Shown: positions 1 through 8,572, numbered from the stretch's first letter. The stretch is 42,342 nucleotides of DNA from Acetobacteraceae bacterium (GCA_947371015.1 CANBNK010000032.1:1-42342); one strand, 5' to 3'. Numbers and translations: made by a program. Notes: generated by a model from the sequence alone, not told the origin.

Positions 1-145
1 GGTCCGGCTGGGCTGAGGGATTCCCCACCGGGTACGGCCCCTGCACCGAAGCCGCCCAGACCGTCGCCCAGCCCAGCCGCGCCGCCCGCGCCTGGCTGGG
101 CAGCAGCAGCGCGGCGGCGGGCAGCGCCGCCAGGCTGCGCCGCAT
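1..145 (-). CDS. SGNH/GDSL-type esterase, N-terminal fragment (runs off window)
   Basis: Partial gene of 48 visible codons on the minus strand. It opens with a signal peptide (MRRSLAALPAAALLLPSQARA) and continues with a segment reading WAASVQGPYPVGNPSAQPD. That segment resembles the start of the mature region in secreted SGNH/GDSL hydrolases of proteobacteria, as I recall it; the catalytic Gly-Asp-Ser block would lie outside the window. Its ATG overlaps the TGA of the upstream M20 peptidase gene (TGATG), so it is very probably translationally coupled as the last visible gene of the amidase operon. The family call rests on a short stretch and is tentative; that it is an exported protein is fairly secure. 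Confidence 0.5.
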   Translation of the reverse strand, partial: MRRSLAALPAAALLLPSQARAARLGWATVWAASVQGPYPVGNPSAQPD

Positions 146-1326
146 CACAGCCCGGCGCCTTCCAGCCGCAGAATCGCCCGCGCCATGGCCTGCGCCCGCG
201 GCACCAGGCTGCCCACTTCCAGGTATTCCTCCGGGCTATGCGCCTTGCCGCCTACCGGGCCGACCGCGCATATGGTCGGCGCGCCGATGGCCGCGGTGAA
301 GCCGCTATCGGCACAACCGCCACTGAACTCGCCCTCCACCTTCAACCCACTGGCCGAGGCCGCGCCCTGGTACAGCCGGAACAGCTTGTCGCTGGTCTCG
401 GTGGCGTTCAGCGGGCGGAACTCGCCCTTCACCTTCAGCGTCGCCTTGGTGCCGGGGATGTAGCTGCGGCCAATGATGTCGTGGATGCGGCCCATCACCT
501 CGTCGCGGTCGTCCAGTTCCACATAGCGCAGGTCGATCTGCCCCTGCGCCGAGGGTGCCACCGTGTTCACGCTCTGCCCGCCGGAAACCAGGCCGACATT
601 CAGCGTGATGCCGCGCTTCAGGTCGGTCAGCGCATGGATGGCGGTGATCTTCGCCGCCAGCTCGCCGATGGCGCTGATCCCGGCCTCGAAGTTGCCGCCG
701 GAATGCGCCGCCTTGCCCTCGATATCGAAGACCGAGAAGACGCCGCCCTTGCGCCCCGTGACCACATTGCCGCTGGGTCGGCCAGGTTCGCTGTTGAACA
801 CCACGCGGGCCTCGCGCGCCGTGGCTTCAATCACCTCGCGGCCCTCGGGCGAGCCGATTTCCTCATCACCCGTGAACAGCCCCAGCAGGTCCGCCGGCGC
901 GCCGCCGAACTTCTGGAAGGCGGCAAGTATAAACATGTTCATCACCAGGCCGGCCTTCATGTCGGCCACGCCCGGGCCATAGGCAATGCCGTCCTTGATG
1001 GTGAAGGGCCGCCGCGTCGGCTCGCCCTTGGGGAACACCGTGTCGCGGTGGCCCATCAGCACGATCTTCTGCTTTTCATTGCCGCCGGACACGGCGCCGG
1101 GGCTGGCGACGCGCGCCTTCAGGCAGTCGCCGTGGTTCTGCCGCGGTACCACCTCGACCGAGATGCCCTGGCCCTCACAGAACGCTTTTATCTGTGCGCC
1201 CACCTGGTCAACGCCGGCCTTGTCGTAGCTGCCGCCATCGGTGTTCACCATGCGCTCCAACTCCCCGAGCATGGCGCCCTGTTGCGTCGCCAGCCAGGCG
1301 GTGATCTCGGACTCGGTCGTGCTCAT
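145..1326 (-). CDS. M20 family metallopeptidase (glutamate carboxypeptidase/CPG2-like)
   Basis: 393-residue zinc hydrolase of the M20A family, which removes C-terminal acidic residues or hydrolyses related N-acyl amino acids. The metal-binding framework is visible: MGHRDTVFP (His93, Asp95), GPGVADMKAG (bridging Asp122), GDEEIGSPEG (general base and ligand, Glu155/156), NSEPGRP (second acidic ligand) and a C-terminal AHSPEEYLEVG carrying the last His. The dimerisation domain sits between about 185 and 290. No signal peptide is seen, so it is likely cytoplasmic. The open frame extends further upstream, but ATG 1326 follows an AGGGGGC ribosome-binding site, and the extension would be translated from the hairpin repeats at 1366-1412. 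Fourth gene of the amidase/FAH/Bug operon; the substrate is unknown, possibly an N-acyl or gamma-glutamyl amino acid. Confidence 0.88.
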   Translation of the reverse strand: MSTTESEITAWLATQQGAMLGELERMVNTDGGSYDKAGVDQVGAQIKAFCEGQGISVEVVPRQNHGDCLKARVASPGAVSGGNEKQKIVLMGHRDTVFPKGEPTRRPFTIKDGIAYGPGVADMKAGLVMNMFILAAFQKFGGAPADLLGLFTGDEEIGSPEGREVIEATAREARVVFNSEPGRPSGNVVTGRKGGVFSVFDIEGKAAHSGGNFEAGISAIGELAAKITAIHALTDLKRGITLNVGLVSGGQSVNTVAPSAQGQIDLRYVELDDRDEVMGRIHDIIGRSYIPGTKATLKVKGEFRPLNATETSDKLFRLYQGAASASGLKVEGEFSGGCADSGFTAAIGAPTICAVGPVGGKAHSPEEYLEVGSLVPRAQAMARAILRLEGAGL

Positions 1327-1365
1327 GTGGCTGCCCCCTATGGTGGCGGCAGCCTTGCACTCCCA

Positions 1366-1412
1366 CCGCCGGGCGAAAAGCCCGGTCGGTCGCCGCCGGG
1401 CGAAAAGCCCGG
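1366..1412. repeat. Two tandem identical hairpin units between tctC and the M20 gene
   Basis: The 20-base unit CCGCCGGGCGAAAAGCCCGG occurs at 1366-1385 and again, identical, at 1393-1412 (27-base period). Each copy folds into a CCGGGC/GCCCGG stem with a GAAAA loop; the second extends to an 8-bp stem. The units lie inside the operon, in the 100-base gap between the Bug receptor stop and the M20 start. There is no T-tract on the minus-strand side, so these look like mRNA-stabilising or attenuating elements rather than classical terminators. Confidence 0.75.
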
Positions 1413-1426
1413 CGACAGGAGAAAGC

Positions 1427-2404
1427 CTACTCCACCTTGCCGATACGCCGGACCACCTGCGCCAACCTGGCCGCATCGGCCCGAAAGAAGCTCTCGAAGG
1501 CGGCGCCGTCGCGGTAGTCCAGCGTATTGCCGCCAGCAGCCAGGGCGCGCTGTACCTCCGGGTCTCGCGCCACCGCCGCCATGCCGCTGCGCAGCGCTTC
1601 CTTCACCGGGGCGGGCGTCGCGGCCGGGGCGAAGACGCCGCACCAGATGTAGTATTCGCAGCCGGCAAAACCCTTTTCCAGCAGCGTCGGCGCCGTGGGG
1701 AACTCGGCGAAGCGTTGCGCGCCCCAGCTGGCCAGCACGCGCAGCCGGCCGTCCCGGACATGCGCCGCCACCGGACCGGGGCCGGAGGACAGCGCCTGCA
1801 CCTGGCCGGCCAGCAGCGCGGTCAGCGCCGGGGCGCCGCCCTGGAACGGCACGTGCAGCAGCGCCACCTCCGCCGCCGCCGCCAGCATGGCCATGGGCAC
1901 ATGCAGCGCCGAGTAATTGCCGGAAGACGAATAGCTGATCGCGCCCGGCCGCCGCTTCGCATCGGCCAGGAAGTCATCCAGATTCTGCCAGGGCGAGGCC
2001 GCCGGCACTACCAGGAAGGTCGGGTCCGCGGTGAACAGCGCAATCGGCGCCAGCTGGTCCAGTTCATAGGCCGGAGCCCGGCCGAACAGCCGCGCCGCTT
2101 CCGGCAGCACCGCCAGCGAGGACAGCGCCATCAACAGGGTATGCCCATCCGGCGCGGCGCGGGCGACGAAGCTGTTGCCCAGTTCGCCCGAGGCGCCGGC
2201 GCGGTTGACCACCGGCACCGGCTGCTTCCACAGCCGCTCCAGCCCCGCCGCCACCGGCCGGGCCACAACGTCCGCCTGGCCGCCGGGCGGGAAGGCGACG
2301 ACCATGGACAGCGCGTGGTCGGGAAAACCGCCTTGCGCCAGCGCCGGCGAAGCCGCCAACGCGGCCAGCAGCGCCCGGCGCAGCACCAACGCCGGGTCGC
2401 TCAT
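1427..2404 (-). CDS. Tripartite tricarboxylate transporter receptor (Bug/TctC family)
   Basis: 325-residue periplasmic solute receptor. An N-terminal signal peptide (RRALLAALAASPALAQ) is followed by the family core: MVVAFPPGGQADVVARPVA, VVNRAGASGELG and AAPDGHTLLM, then the SYSSSGNYSALHVPMAM and VPFQGGAPALTALLAGQ blocks that shape the ligand pocket. Bug proteins bind carboxylates or amides and normally feed TctAB membrane subunits; none are nearby, so this is an orphan receptor. Its ATG overlaps the TGA of the FAH-family gene by 4 bases, which places it firmly in the amidase operon. The ligand is probably the operon's substrate, a carboxylate or amide. Length and motifs are normal for the family. 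Confidence 0.9.
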   Translation of the reverse strand: MSDPALVLRRALLAALAASPALAQGGFPDHALSMVVAFPPGGQADVVARPVAAGLERLWKQPVPVVNRAGASGELGNSFVARAAPDGHTLLMALSSLAVLPEAARLFGRAPAYELDQLAPIALFTADPTFLVVPAASPWQNLDDFLADAKRRPGAISYSSSGNYSALHVPMAMLAAAAEVALLHVPFQGGAPALTALLAGQVQALSSGPGPVAAHVRDGRLRVLASWGAQRFAEFPTAPTLLEKGFAGCEYYIWCGVFAPAATPAPVKEALRSGMAAVARDPEVQRALAAGGNTLDYRDGAAFESFFRADAARLAQVVRRIGKVE

Positions 2405-3285
2405 GCCACCGGGTTCTCAAGCACGCCGATGCCGTCCACTTCCACACGCACCACATCGCCCTTCTTCAAAAACACCGGCGGCTTGAAGCCGATGCCGACG
2501 CCCACCGGCGTGCCGGTGGCGATAACGTCGCCCGGTTCCAGCGTAATGTAGGTGCTGATGCACTCGATCAGGGTCGGGATGTCGAAGATCAGCGCCGCGA
2601 CCAGCACGTCCTGGCGCTTCTCACCGTTCACATGCGTGGTCAGGTGCAGCTTGGTCGGGTCCGGCACTTCGTCGGCGGTCAAAATCGCCGGGCCCATCGG
2701 GCAGAAGCTGTCGATGCCCTTGCCGATGACCCATTGCCGATGCTTGTGCTGCAGGCTGCGCGCCGTCACGTCGTTGACGATGGTGTAGCCGAACACATGC
2801 GCCAGCGCGTCCGCCTTGCTGATGCCACGGCCGCCCTTGCCGATCACCACCGCCAGTTCGCCCTCGTAATCCGTGCTGGCCGAGGTATCCAGATACGCCA
2901 GGATCGGCTCGCCCGGCGCGATGATGGCAGTGGCCGGCTTGCTGAACACGACAGGCGCTTCCGGCACCACTTCCTTCGACGACGCATCAAAGCCGCTGCC
3001 GGCGAACTCGGCCGCGTGTTCGTAGTAGTTCTTGCCGACGCAGAACACGTTCTTCGGCGGCCGCGGGATCGGCGCGCAGAGCGTAGCGCCCTCCGCCACC
3101 GGGGCGGTCGCGGCGGCGGTGCGGGCGCGGTCCAGCATGGCGGCGCCACCGCCGATGAAGGCCGGCATGTTGCCGCCGGCCAGAGCGGTGTCCACGGCGG
3201 CCAGGTCCAGCACCTGGCCGGCGGCGTTCAACGCGCCGATGTGGTGGGCGACATGGCCCGGCTTCTTGAAGGTCACGAGGCGCAT
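2401..3285 (-). CDS. Fumarylacetoacetate hydrolase family protein
   Basis: 294 residues. An N-terminal cap of about 75 residues is followed by the FAH fold: NVFCVGKNYYEHAAEF, then DYEGELAVVIG with metal ligands Glu141 and Glu143, VNDVTARSLQ (Asp172), GKGIDSFCPMGP and the closing TGTPVGVGIG and KKGDVVRVEVDGIG blocks. FAH-family enzymes cleave C-C bonds of acylpyruvates, decarboxylate or hydrate 2-oxo acids; the exact reaction cannot be read from the sequence. The architecture is that of the FAHD1/ureidoglycolate lyase-like group often found in catabolic operons with amidases. It starts 4 bases after the amidase stop and overlaps the Bug gene downstream. Probably the ring-fragment or keto-acid step of the same pathway. 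Confidence 0.9.
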   Translation of the reverse strand: MRLVTFKKPGHVAHHIGALNAAGQVLDLAAVDTALAGGNMPAFIGGGAAMLDRARTAAATAPVAEGATLCAPIPRPPKNVFCVGKNYYEHAAEFAGSGFDASSKEVVPEAPVVFSKPATAIIAPGEPILAYLDTSASTDYEGELAVVIGKGGRGISKADALAHVFGYTIVNDVTARSLQHKHRQWVIGKGIDSFCPMGPAILTADEVPDPTKLHLTTHVNGEKRQDVLVAALIFDIPTLIECISTYITLEPGDVIATGTPVGVGIGFKPPVFLKKGDVVRVEVDGIGVLENPVA

Positions 3286-3289
3286 GCGG

Positions 3290-4687
3290 CTACTCCGGCT
3301 GGGCGAGGGGAATTTCGGCAGCGATTTCCAGCGCCCGCGCGGCGCGGAAAACCAGGTCGTCGCGGTACAGCGCGGCGGCCAACTGCACCGCGCGCGGCAT
3401 GCCGTGCTCGTCGATGCCGATCGGCACGCTGATCGCCGGCTGGCGGGTCAGGTTGAAGGCGAAGGTCCAGGGCGCCCAGTCGCGCCACAGCGCCTGCACC
3501 GGGTGCAGCGTTGGCTGGTCGGCGGCGAAGGCGGCGGTCGGCGTGCACGCCGTCAGCATCAGGTCGTAGCGCTGGTGGAAGCGCGCGGCGGCATGCGCGG
3601 CCTCGATCCGCATCGCCTCAGCTCCCAGAAAGTCGACCGCGCTCATGCCGCCTTCCAACCGCGCCACTTCCTCCAGGCCCGCATCCAGCAGTGCGCGCTT
3701 GTCCGCCGGCATGGTCTGCACCAGGCGGGCCAGCGCCACGCCCCAGACTCTCCCAAAGATCTCCCGCGTATCCGGGAATAGCGGGTCGGCTTCCTCGACG
3801 ATCGCGCCCTGCTCGGCCAGCATCTGTGCCGCCCCCGCCAGCGCGGCGCGGCCATCCGCGTCCAGTGGCGGCTCAAAGCCCAGCCGCGTGACGACGCCGA
3901 CGCGCAGGCCAGCCACGCCGTCCTCGATGCCGTCGCGCCAGTCGCGCTTTTCGTCGGGCAGGCAGAAGGGGTCGCGCAGGTCGTGCCGCGCCAGCGCCGA
4001 GAACATCAGCGCGTTGTCGCGCACCGTCCGCGTCATCGGCCCGGCGCAGGCCACGTTGGCAAAGGCGCCGAGCGGCCATTGCGGAATGCGCCCGAAGCTC
4101 GGCTTCAGCCCAACCAGGCCACAGAACGCCGCGGGGATACGCACGCTGCCGCCGGCATCCGTGCCGATATGCAGGGGCCCGAAGCAGGCCGCGCCCGCTG
4201 CGCCAGCCCCGCTGCTGCTGCCGCCGACGGTCCGCTCGCGGTTCCAGGGGTTGCGGGTAATGCCATGCAGCGGGCAATCGCCGGGCGACTTCCAGCCGAA
4301 CTCGGTGGTGGTGGTCTTGCCGATGATGACGGCGCCCTCGCGCTTCAACCCCAGCACCGCCGGCGCGTCCTCGGTCGCCGGCGTGGTGTCCGTGGTCTTG
4401 CTGCCGCGCCGGGTCGGGAATCCGGCCAGGTTCAACAGGTCCTTCACCGTGCTCGGCACGCCGTCCAGCAGCCCCATCGGCCGCCCGGCCATCCAGCGCG
4501 CCTCACTCTCCCCGGCCGCGGCCAGCGCCTTCGGGTTCATCACCGCGAAGGCGTTGACCCAGGGATTGAACCGCGCCACCCGCTCCAGCACTGCCTTCAG
4601 CGCCTCCACCGGGGAAAGCTGCCGCCGAGCATAAAGGCCGAGCAGGGTTTCGGCCGACATCAGGGCGGGGTCGGTGGGCTGGGACAT
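3290..4687 (-). CDS. Amidase signature family hydrolase
   Basis: 465 residues, normal length for the amidase-signature family. The Ser-cisSer-Lys triad can be placed: Lys82 in VPSTVKDLL, Ser157 in GGSSSG and nucleophile Ser181 in GTDAGGSVRIP. The downstream GLVGLKPSFGRIP block is also typical. The enzyme hydrolyses a carboxamide to acid and ammonia; a cytoplasmic location is expected because no signal peptide is seen. ATG 4687 is preceded by GGAAGG. It is the first gene of a five-gene minus-strand run (FAH protein, Bug receptor, M20 peptidase, esterase), which suggests amide or acyl-amino-acid breakdown. Family members include GatA, but the isolated position and absence of gatC/gatB argue against a tRNA role. 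Confidence 0.92.
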   Translation of the reverse strand: MSQPTDPALMSAETLLGLYARRQLSPVEALKAVLERVARFNPWVNAFAVMNPKALAAAGESEARWMAGRPMGLLDGVPSTVKDLLNLAGFPTRRGSKTTDTTPATEDAPAVLGLKREGAVIIGKTTTTEFGWKSPGDCPLHGITRNPWNRERTVGGSSSGAGAAGAACFGPLHIGTDAGGSVRIPAAFCGLVGLKPSFGRIPQWPLGAFANVACAGPMTRTVRDNALMFSALARHDLRDPFCLPDEKRDWRDGIEDGVAGLRVGVVTRLGFEPPLDADGRAALAGAAQMLAEQGAIVEEADPLFPDTREIFGRVWGVALARLVQTMPADKRALLDAGLEEVARLEGGMSAVDFLGAEAMRIEAAHAAARFHQRYDLMLTACTPTAAFAADQPTLHPVQALWRDWAPWTFAFNLTRQPAISVPIGIDEHGMPRAVQLAAALYRDDLVFRAARALEIAAEIPLAQPE

Positions 4688-4889
4688 GCGGGCGCCTTCC
4701 GGGGTCAGGCCGACAGTGCCGGCACGGCCTTGCGGCGGCCATCCGGCGGCGAGCCGCTGCGGTAGCGCAATCGCGGCGGCGCGGCTAGACCGGGCGCAAG
4801 GGCTGCCCGGCGCGGAAGTTCAGCCCGGGCAGGCCGGGCGCGGCTTTCGCCGATTTTGTTCCGGCGGATCATGCCTTAACCTCGCGACG

Positions 4890-6173
4890 ATGCGAATCCC
4901 CGCCCCTCCCCTCCGTGCCGGCCTGGCGCTGGCCCTGTTGCTGGCCAGCTTGGCGCCCGCCCTGGCCCCCAGCCCGGCCACCGCCCGCAGCCGCACGCCG
5001 CCAGGCAACCTGGCCAGCCGCCTGCGCAATGTCGAAACCCCGGACCAGCAGGGCGAACAGCCACCGCTGTTCAACCTGGACGGCCAACTGGTTAACCAGC
5101 TCAGCTATGAACGGATGCGCCAGGGCAACCACTTCACCGACCAGGCCTATGGCCGCACCGCCGTCTCGGCAAAGCTGCAGGGGCCGCTGGGCTTCTCGCT
5201 CTCGACCACGCTGCGGCTGGAACCGGGCCCGACCAGCCCGGCCGGCCTGGTGCCAAGCCACACCGGCTATGCCGAAACCCTGATACTCCGCTGGACCCAG
5301 GACCCTTGGCGGGTTTTCGCCGGCAAGATCAACCCGCGCTTCGGCGCCGCCTGGTCCCGCGCGCCCGGCGTCTTCGGCGCCGACTATGCCGGCGACTACC
5401 AGCTGCGGGAGAAGCTCGGCGCCGGCGCGCGGATCTGGATGGACCAGATCCTCGACCTGCCGGATCCGCTCGGCAATCAGAGTCTGCAATTCGAAGCGTT
5501 CCAGGCCGATACCAGCTTCCTCTCGGCCAGCGCCTTTGCCCCGCGCTGGACGCTGGCGACCACCGAAGCGGACCCGCTGACGGACACCAGCACCACCACC
5601 ATCCGCCAGCGCTGGCGTGCCAGCCGGCTGATGGGCGGCGCCGACAACCGCCGCGGCCTGGGCGGCATGACGGTTTCCTGGGTCGGCACCGAGCACGAGG
5701 TCCCCGGCGGGAAGATCGCCTACAATGCTGGGGTCTCGGTCCGCCGCGCCGGGCTGGACGCGCAGTTGGCCGGCCGCGCCGCGAACGAGATCGGCAGCGT
5801 CGCGGGCATCGAGGGCGCCTTCCCATTGCCCGCCGGCATGCTGCTGGTGCCGGCAGTGGAGTACGCCCGCCGCACCGGCGCGGATGGCTACCAGGGCCGC
5901 AACGCCGATTGGTGGACCGCTGCACTGACGCTGAAGCGCGGCCCCATCAGCTTTGCCTACGCCTGGATGCAGCGGCGCGAGACCGATGCCCCAGTGGCAG
6001 AGCGCGCCATGGGCCGCCAGCACACCGCCAACGCCACGCTGGATCTGGGCCGCGCCACCGGTCTGGCGTTGTTGAGCAACGCCGCCATCTCGCTGGACTG
6101 GCGCCACCGCAATGAACTGGGGGAGCGCGTGCAGGGCTTTGGCACTTCCTTCGTGGTCAGCCTACCCTTCTGA
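4890..6173 (+). CDS. Putative outer-membrane beta-barrel protein, unknown function
   Basis: 427 residues from ATG 4890, chosen because a clear signal peptide starts there (MRIPAPPLRAGLALALLLAS ending near ATARS); the frame is open further upstream but without secretory features. The mature part is rich in alternating aromatic/polar strands (GFSLSTTLRLEP, ETLILRWTQDPWRVFAGKINP, AALTLKRGPISFAYAWMQRR) and ends in GTSFVVSLPF, a terminal-Phe beta-signal typical of outer-membrane barrels. I do not recognise a named porin family. The phrase VFAGKINPRFG resembles phosphate-selective-porin-like barrels. It is transcribed away from the amidase operon and followed by a deacetylase-family gene 20 bases later, probably co-transcribed. 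Confidence 0.7.
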   Translation: MRIPAPPLRAGLALALLLASLAPALAPSPATARSRTPPGNLASRLRNVETPDQQGEQPPLFNLDGQLVNQLSYERMRQGNHFTDQAYGRTAVSAKLQGPLGFSLSTTLRLEPGPTSPAGLVPSHTGYAETLILRWTQDPWRVFAGKINPRFGAAWSRAPGVFGADYAGDYQLREKLGAGARIWMDQILDLPDPLGNQSLQFEAFQADTSFLSASAFAPRWTLATTEADPLTDTSTTTIRQRWRASRLMGGADNRRGLGGMTVSWVGTEHEVPGGKIAYNAGVSVRRAGLDAQLAGRAANEIGSVAGIEGAFPLPAGMLLVPAVEYARRTGADGYQGRNADWWTAALTLKRGPISFAYAWMQRRETDAPVAERAMGRQHTANATLDLGRATGLALLSNAAISLDWRHRNELGERVQGFGTSFVVSLPF

Positions 6174-6193
6174 ACCAGCAGCGGAGAGTGACG

Positions 6194-7087
6194 ATGGCAG
6201 ACCCCAAAAAGCCTTGGGAATGGCCCGAGGACTACTGGCGCACCGCGATCAACCGCGCCCGCGCCGGCCGCAGCCTGAAGCCGCGCTGCTGGCCCGGCGG
6301 CGCCCGCTGCGCCGTGGCGCTAAGCTTCGACAGCGACCACGACACCACGCCGCTGCGCGACGGCGACGAAAGCCCGATGCGCATCAGCCAGGGGCAGTAC
6401 GGCAACCGCCAGGGCGTGCCGCGCATCCGCCGCCTGCTGGACCGCCATTCCATCCGCGCCAGCTTCTACGTGCCGGCGGTGACCGCGCTGATCTACCCGG
6501 ACGAACAGCGCGCCCTGGTGGATGAAGGCCACGAGATCGGCATCCACAGCTGGATCCACGAAGCCAACACCGCCCTGCCCCCCGGCGTGGAGCGCGAACT
6601 GACGCTGCGCAGCGCCGACGTGTTGGAGAAGACCAGCGGCCGCCGCCCGGTCGGCATCCGCACCGCGTCCTGGGATTTCTCGGTCGATACCATGGGCATC
6701 ATCGAGGAGATGGGCCTGCTGTACGACAGCAGCCTGATGGGTGACGACGAGCCCTATGAGCTGATGGACCAGGGCCGCCCGACCGGCGTGGTGGAACTGC
6801 CGCCCGAATGGATCAGGGACGACGCGCCCTACTTCATGTTCGTCCGTTTTTCCGGGTTGCGGCCCTACACGCCGCCTTCCAGCGTGCTGGAGATTTTCAA
6901 GGCCGAGTTCGACGGTGCCTATGCCGAAGGCGGGCTGTTCCTGCTGACCATGCACCCGCACATCATCGGCCACCGCAGCCGCATCACCATGCTGGAAGCG
7001 CTGGTCGAGTACATCAAGGGCCATGACGGCGTCTGGTTCGCCACGCATGAGGAAGTGGCGCGGTACTGCAAGGACGAGGCCGGCTGA
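6194..7087 (+). CDS. Polysaccharide deacetylase family protein (PuuE/allantoinase-like)
   Basis: 297 residues of NodB-homology fold. Visible motifs: ALSFDSDHD (catalytic and metal Asp), GHEIGIHSWIHE (metal-binding His pair), GIRTASWDFS (motif 3) and LLTMHPHIIGHRSR (closing His). The FDSDHD variant and the MHPHIIGHRSR ending are typical of the cytoplasmic subgroup acting on small C-N substrates (allantoin/peptidoglycan-like deacylases) rather than secreted chitin deacetylases; no signal peptide is present. ATG 6194 is preferred to GTG 6188 because GGAGAG lies at 6183-6188, about 5 bases upstream. It follows the barrel protein by 20 bases. Substrate not determinable. Confidence 0.85.
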   Translation: MADPKKPWEWPEDYWRTAINRARAGRSLKPRCWPGGARCAVALSFDSDHDTTPLRDGDESPMRISQGQYGNRQGVPRIRRLLDRHSIRASFYVPAVTALIYPDEQRALVDEGHEIGIHSWIHEANTALPPGVERELTLRSADVLEKTSGRRPVGIRTASWDFSVDTMGIIEEMGLLYDSSLMGDDEPYELMDQGRPTGVVELPPEWIRDDAPYFMFVRFSGLRPYTPPSSVLEIFKAEFDGAYAEGGLFLLTMHPHIIGHRSRITMLEALVEYIKGHDGVWFATHEEVARYCKDEAG

Positions 7088-7092
7088 ACCTC

Positions 7093-7425
7093 CTACCCCA
7101 GCGCGGCCGCCGCCTGTGCCGCGTTGGGGAAGCTCGGCACCACCTTGTCCACGCCGGTGCTCTCCAGCATCTCCGCCACCGCCGGCTGCACCGCGGCCAG
7201 GCCGAAGCGTGCCCGCTTGGCCGCGGCCTGCTTCACCGCCACCAGCAGCACCCGCAGCCCGGCCGAAGAGCAGTAGCGCAGCTTCGCCAAGTCCAGCACC
7301 AGCAGGCCATTTTCCGGCAACGCCGCCATCACCTGCGGCTCCACCATCGGCGCGCTGACCTGGTCCAGCCGCCCAGCCAAATGCAGTACCACCCCGCCCG
7401 GGATCGGCGAATGCGTGACTTCCAT
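7093..7425 (-). CDS. STAS domain protein (anti-sigma factor antagonist-like)
   Basis: 110 residues, a single STAS domain. LHLAGRLDQVSAP forms the first strand and turn, LVLDLAKLRYCSSAGLRVLL holds the conserved helix-capping serine (Ser54, just before AGL) that partner kinases phosphorylate in SpoIIAA/RsbV proteins, and the C-terminal FGLAAVQPAVAEMLESTG helix completes the fold. No partner RsbW-type kinase or PP2C phosphatase is encoded nearby, so it is an orphan regulator. AGGGGG precedes ATG 7425. It follows the Bug gene on the same strand after 55 bases containing a hairpin, and is convergent with the deacetylase gene, 5 bases apart. Confidence 0.85.
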   Translation of the reverse strand: MEVTHSPIPGGVVLHLAGRLDQVSAPMVEPQVMAALPENGLLVLDLAKLRYCSSAGLRVLLVAVKQAAAKRARFGLAAVQPAVAEMLESTGVDKVVPSFPNAAQAAAALG

Positions 7426-7449
7426 GGCGGCAACCCCCTGTGCGACAGG

Positions 7450-7470
7450 CCGGAATGTTAACCATTCCGG
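7450..7470. terminator. Perfect hairpin between the Bug gene and the STAS gene
   Basis: CCGGAATG (7450-7457) and CATTCCGG (7463-7470) form a perfect 8-bp stem with a TTAAC loop. No T-tract follows on either strand, so it may be a weak or Rho-assisted terminator, or an mRNA 3-prime-end stabiliser, after the minus-strand Bug gene that ends at 7481. Confidence 0.4.
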
Positions 7471-7480
7471 CCCGCCCGGC

Positions 7481-8479
7481 TCAACTGGCGACGATGCCCG
7501 CCGCCTTGGCCACGCCGGTCCATTCCGTGACGTACTCGCCGATGTAGTGGGCGAAGGCTGCGCCGACCAACGGGTGCGGCGGGGGATAGCTGGCCAGGTC
7601 GGCCAGCTTCTGGCGGATTTCCGGGTTGGCCATGGCCGTCACCGTCACCTCGGTCAGCTTGGCCGCGATTGGCGCCGGCAATCCCTTCGGGCCGGAAAAA
7701 CCCACCCAGGTGGTGCAGGTCAGCCGCGGCAGCCCAAGCTCGGCAAAGGTCGGCACCGCCGGCAGCACCGGCACCCGGGCCGGGGTTGAAACCGCCAGCG
7801 CCCGCAGCGTGCCATCCTTCAGCATGCCGACATAGGTGGTCAGCGGGTCGAACAGGCTCTCGATTTGCCCGGCCAGCATGTCCTGCAGCGCCGGCGCGCT
7901 GCCACGATACGGCACGTGGTCCAGCTTGGTCAGCCCCGCTTCCTTGCCCAGCACCTCACCCATCAGGTGGGTAATGCTGCCGATGCCGCTGCTGCCGTAG
8001 CGCACGCCGCGCGCCGACTTCGCCGCTGCGATGTAGTCCGCCATGGTCTTGATAGGGCTGTCCGCCTTGACCATCAGCGCGTTGCCGGTGTCACACACCA
8101 TCGCCAGGTGGCTGAAATCCGTGACGGGGTCATAGGGCAGTTGCGGGTAGATGCCGGGCGCGATGCCGTGCGGGCTGGCATGGCTGACAACCAGCGTATA
8201 GCCGTCCGGCGCCGCCTTGGCGCACATGTCGGCGCCGATGGAACCACCGGCCCCGGCGCGGTTCTCCACCACCACCTGCTGGCCCAGCGCGGCCGACAGC
8301 GTCGGCACCAACAGGCGGGAGACCGTGTCGGCCAGGCCGCCCGGCGGGAAGGTGACGATCAGCCGGATCGGCATGCGGCTGGGCCAGGCGGCGCCCTGGG
8401 CGCGAACGAGATTGGGCGTGGCAAGGCTGGTTGTTGCAAGGCCGGCAGCAGCCAGGCCCAGCAGATGGCGACGTTGCAT
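7481..8479 (-). CDS. Tripartite tricarboxylate transporter receptor (Bug/TctC family)
   Basis: 332 residues from ATG 8479, which begins MQRRHLLGLAAAGLATTSLA, a twin-Arg-like signal peptide; an AGGAAG element lies about 8 bases upstream. A second in-frame ATG at 8497 would add six residues. Core family blocks: LIVTFPPGGLADTVSRLL, VVENRAGAGGSIGADM, AAPDGYTLVVSHAS, GVRYGSSGIGSITHLMGE and VPYRGSAPALQDMLAGQIE. Orphan periplasmic receptor with no TctAB genes nearby. It directly follows an Asp/Glu-racemase-family gene (93-base gap), so its ligand may be the dicarboxylate or amino-acid-derived acid handled by that enzyme. Confidence 0.9.
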   Translation of the reverse strand: MQRRHLLGLAAAGLATTSLATPNLVRAQGAAWPSRMPIRLIVTFPPGGLADTVSRLLVPTLSAALGQQVVVENRAGAGGSIGADMCAKAAPDGYTLVVSHASPHGIAPGIYPQLPYDPVTDFSHLAMVCDTGNALMVKADSPIKTMADYIAAAKSARGVRYGSSGIGSITHLMGEVLGKEAGLTKLDHVPYRGSAPALQDMLAGQIESLFDPLTTYVGMLKDGTLRALAVSTPARVPVLPAVPTFAELGLPRLTCTTWVGFSGPKGLPAPIAAKLTEVTVTAMANPEIRQKLADLASYPPPHPLVGAAFAHYIGEYVTEWTGVAKAAGIVAS

Positions 8480-8572
8480 CAGCGGCACTTCCTTCACCAG
8501 AAGGCCGGTGCGGCTGCCCAGGCCTTGGGCAATCCCGCGGCGGGCGGCCGCTACCGGCCGGACTGGCGGGGG

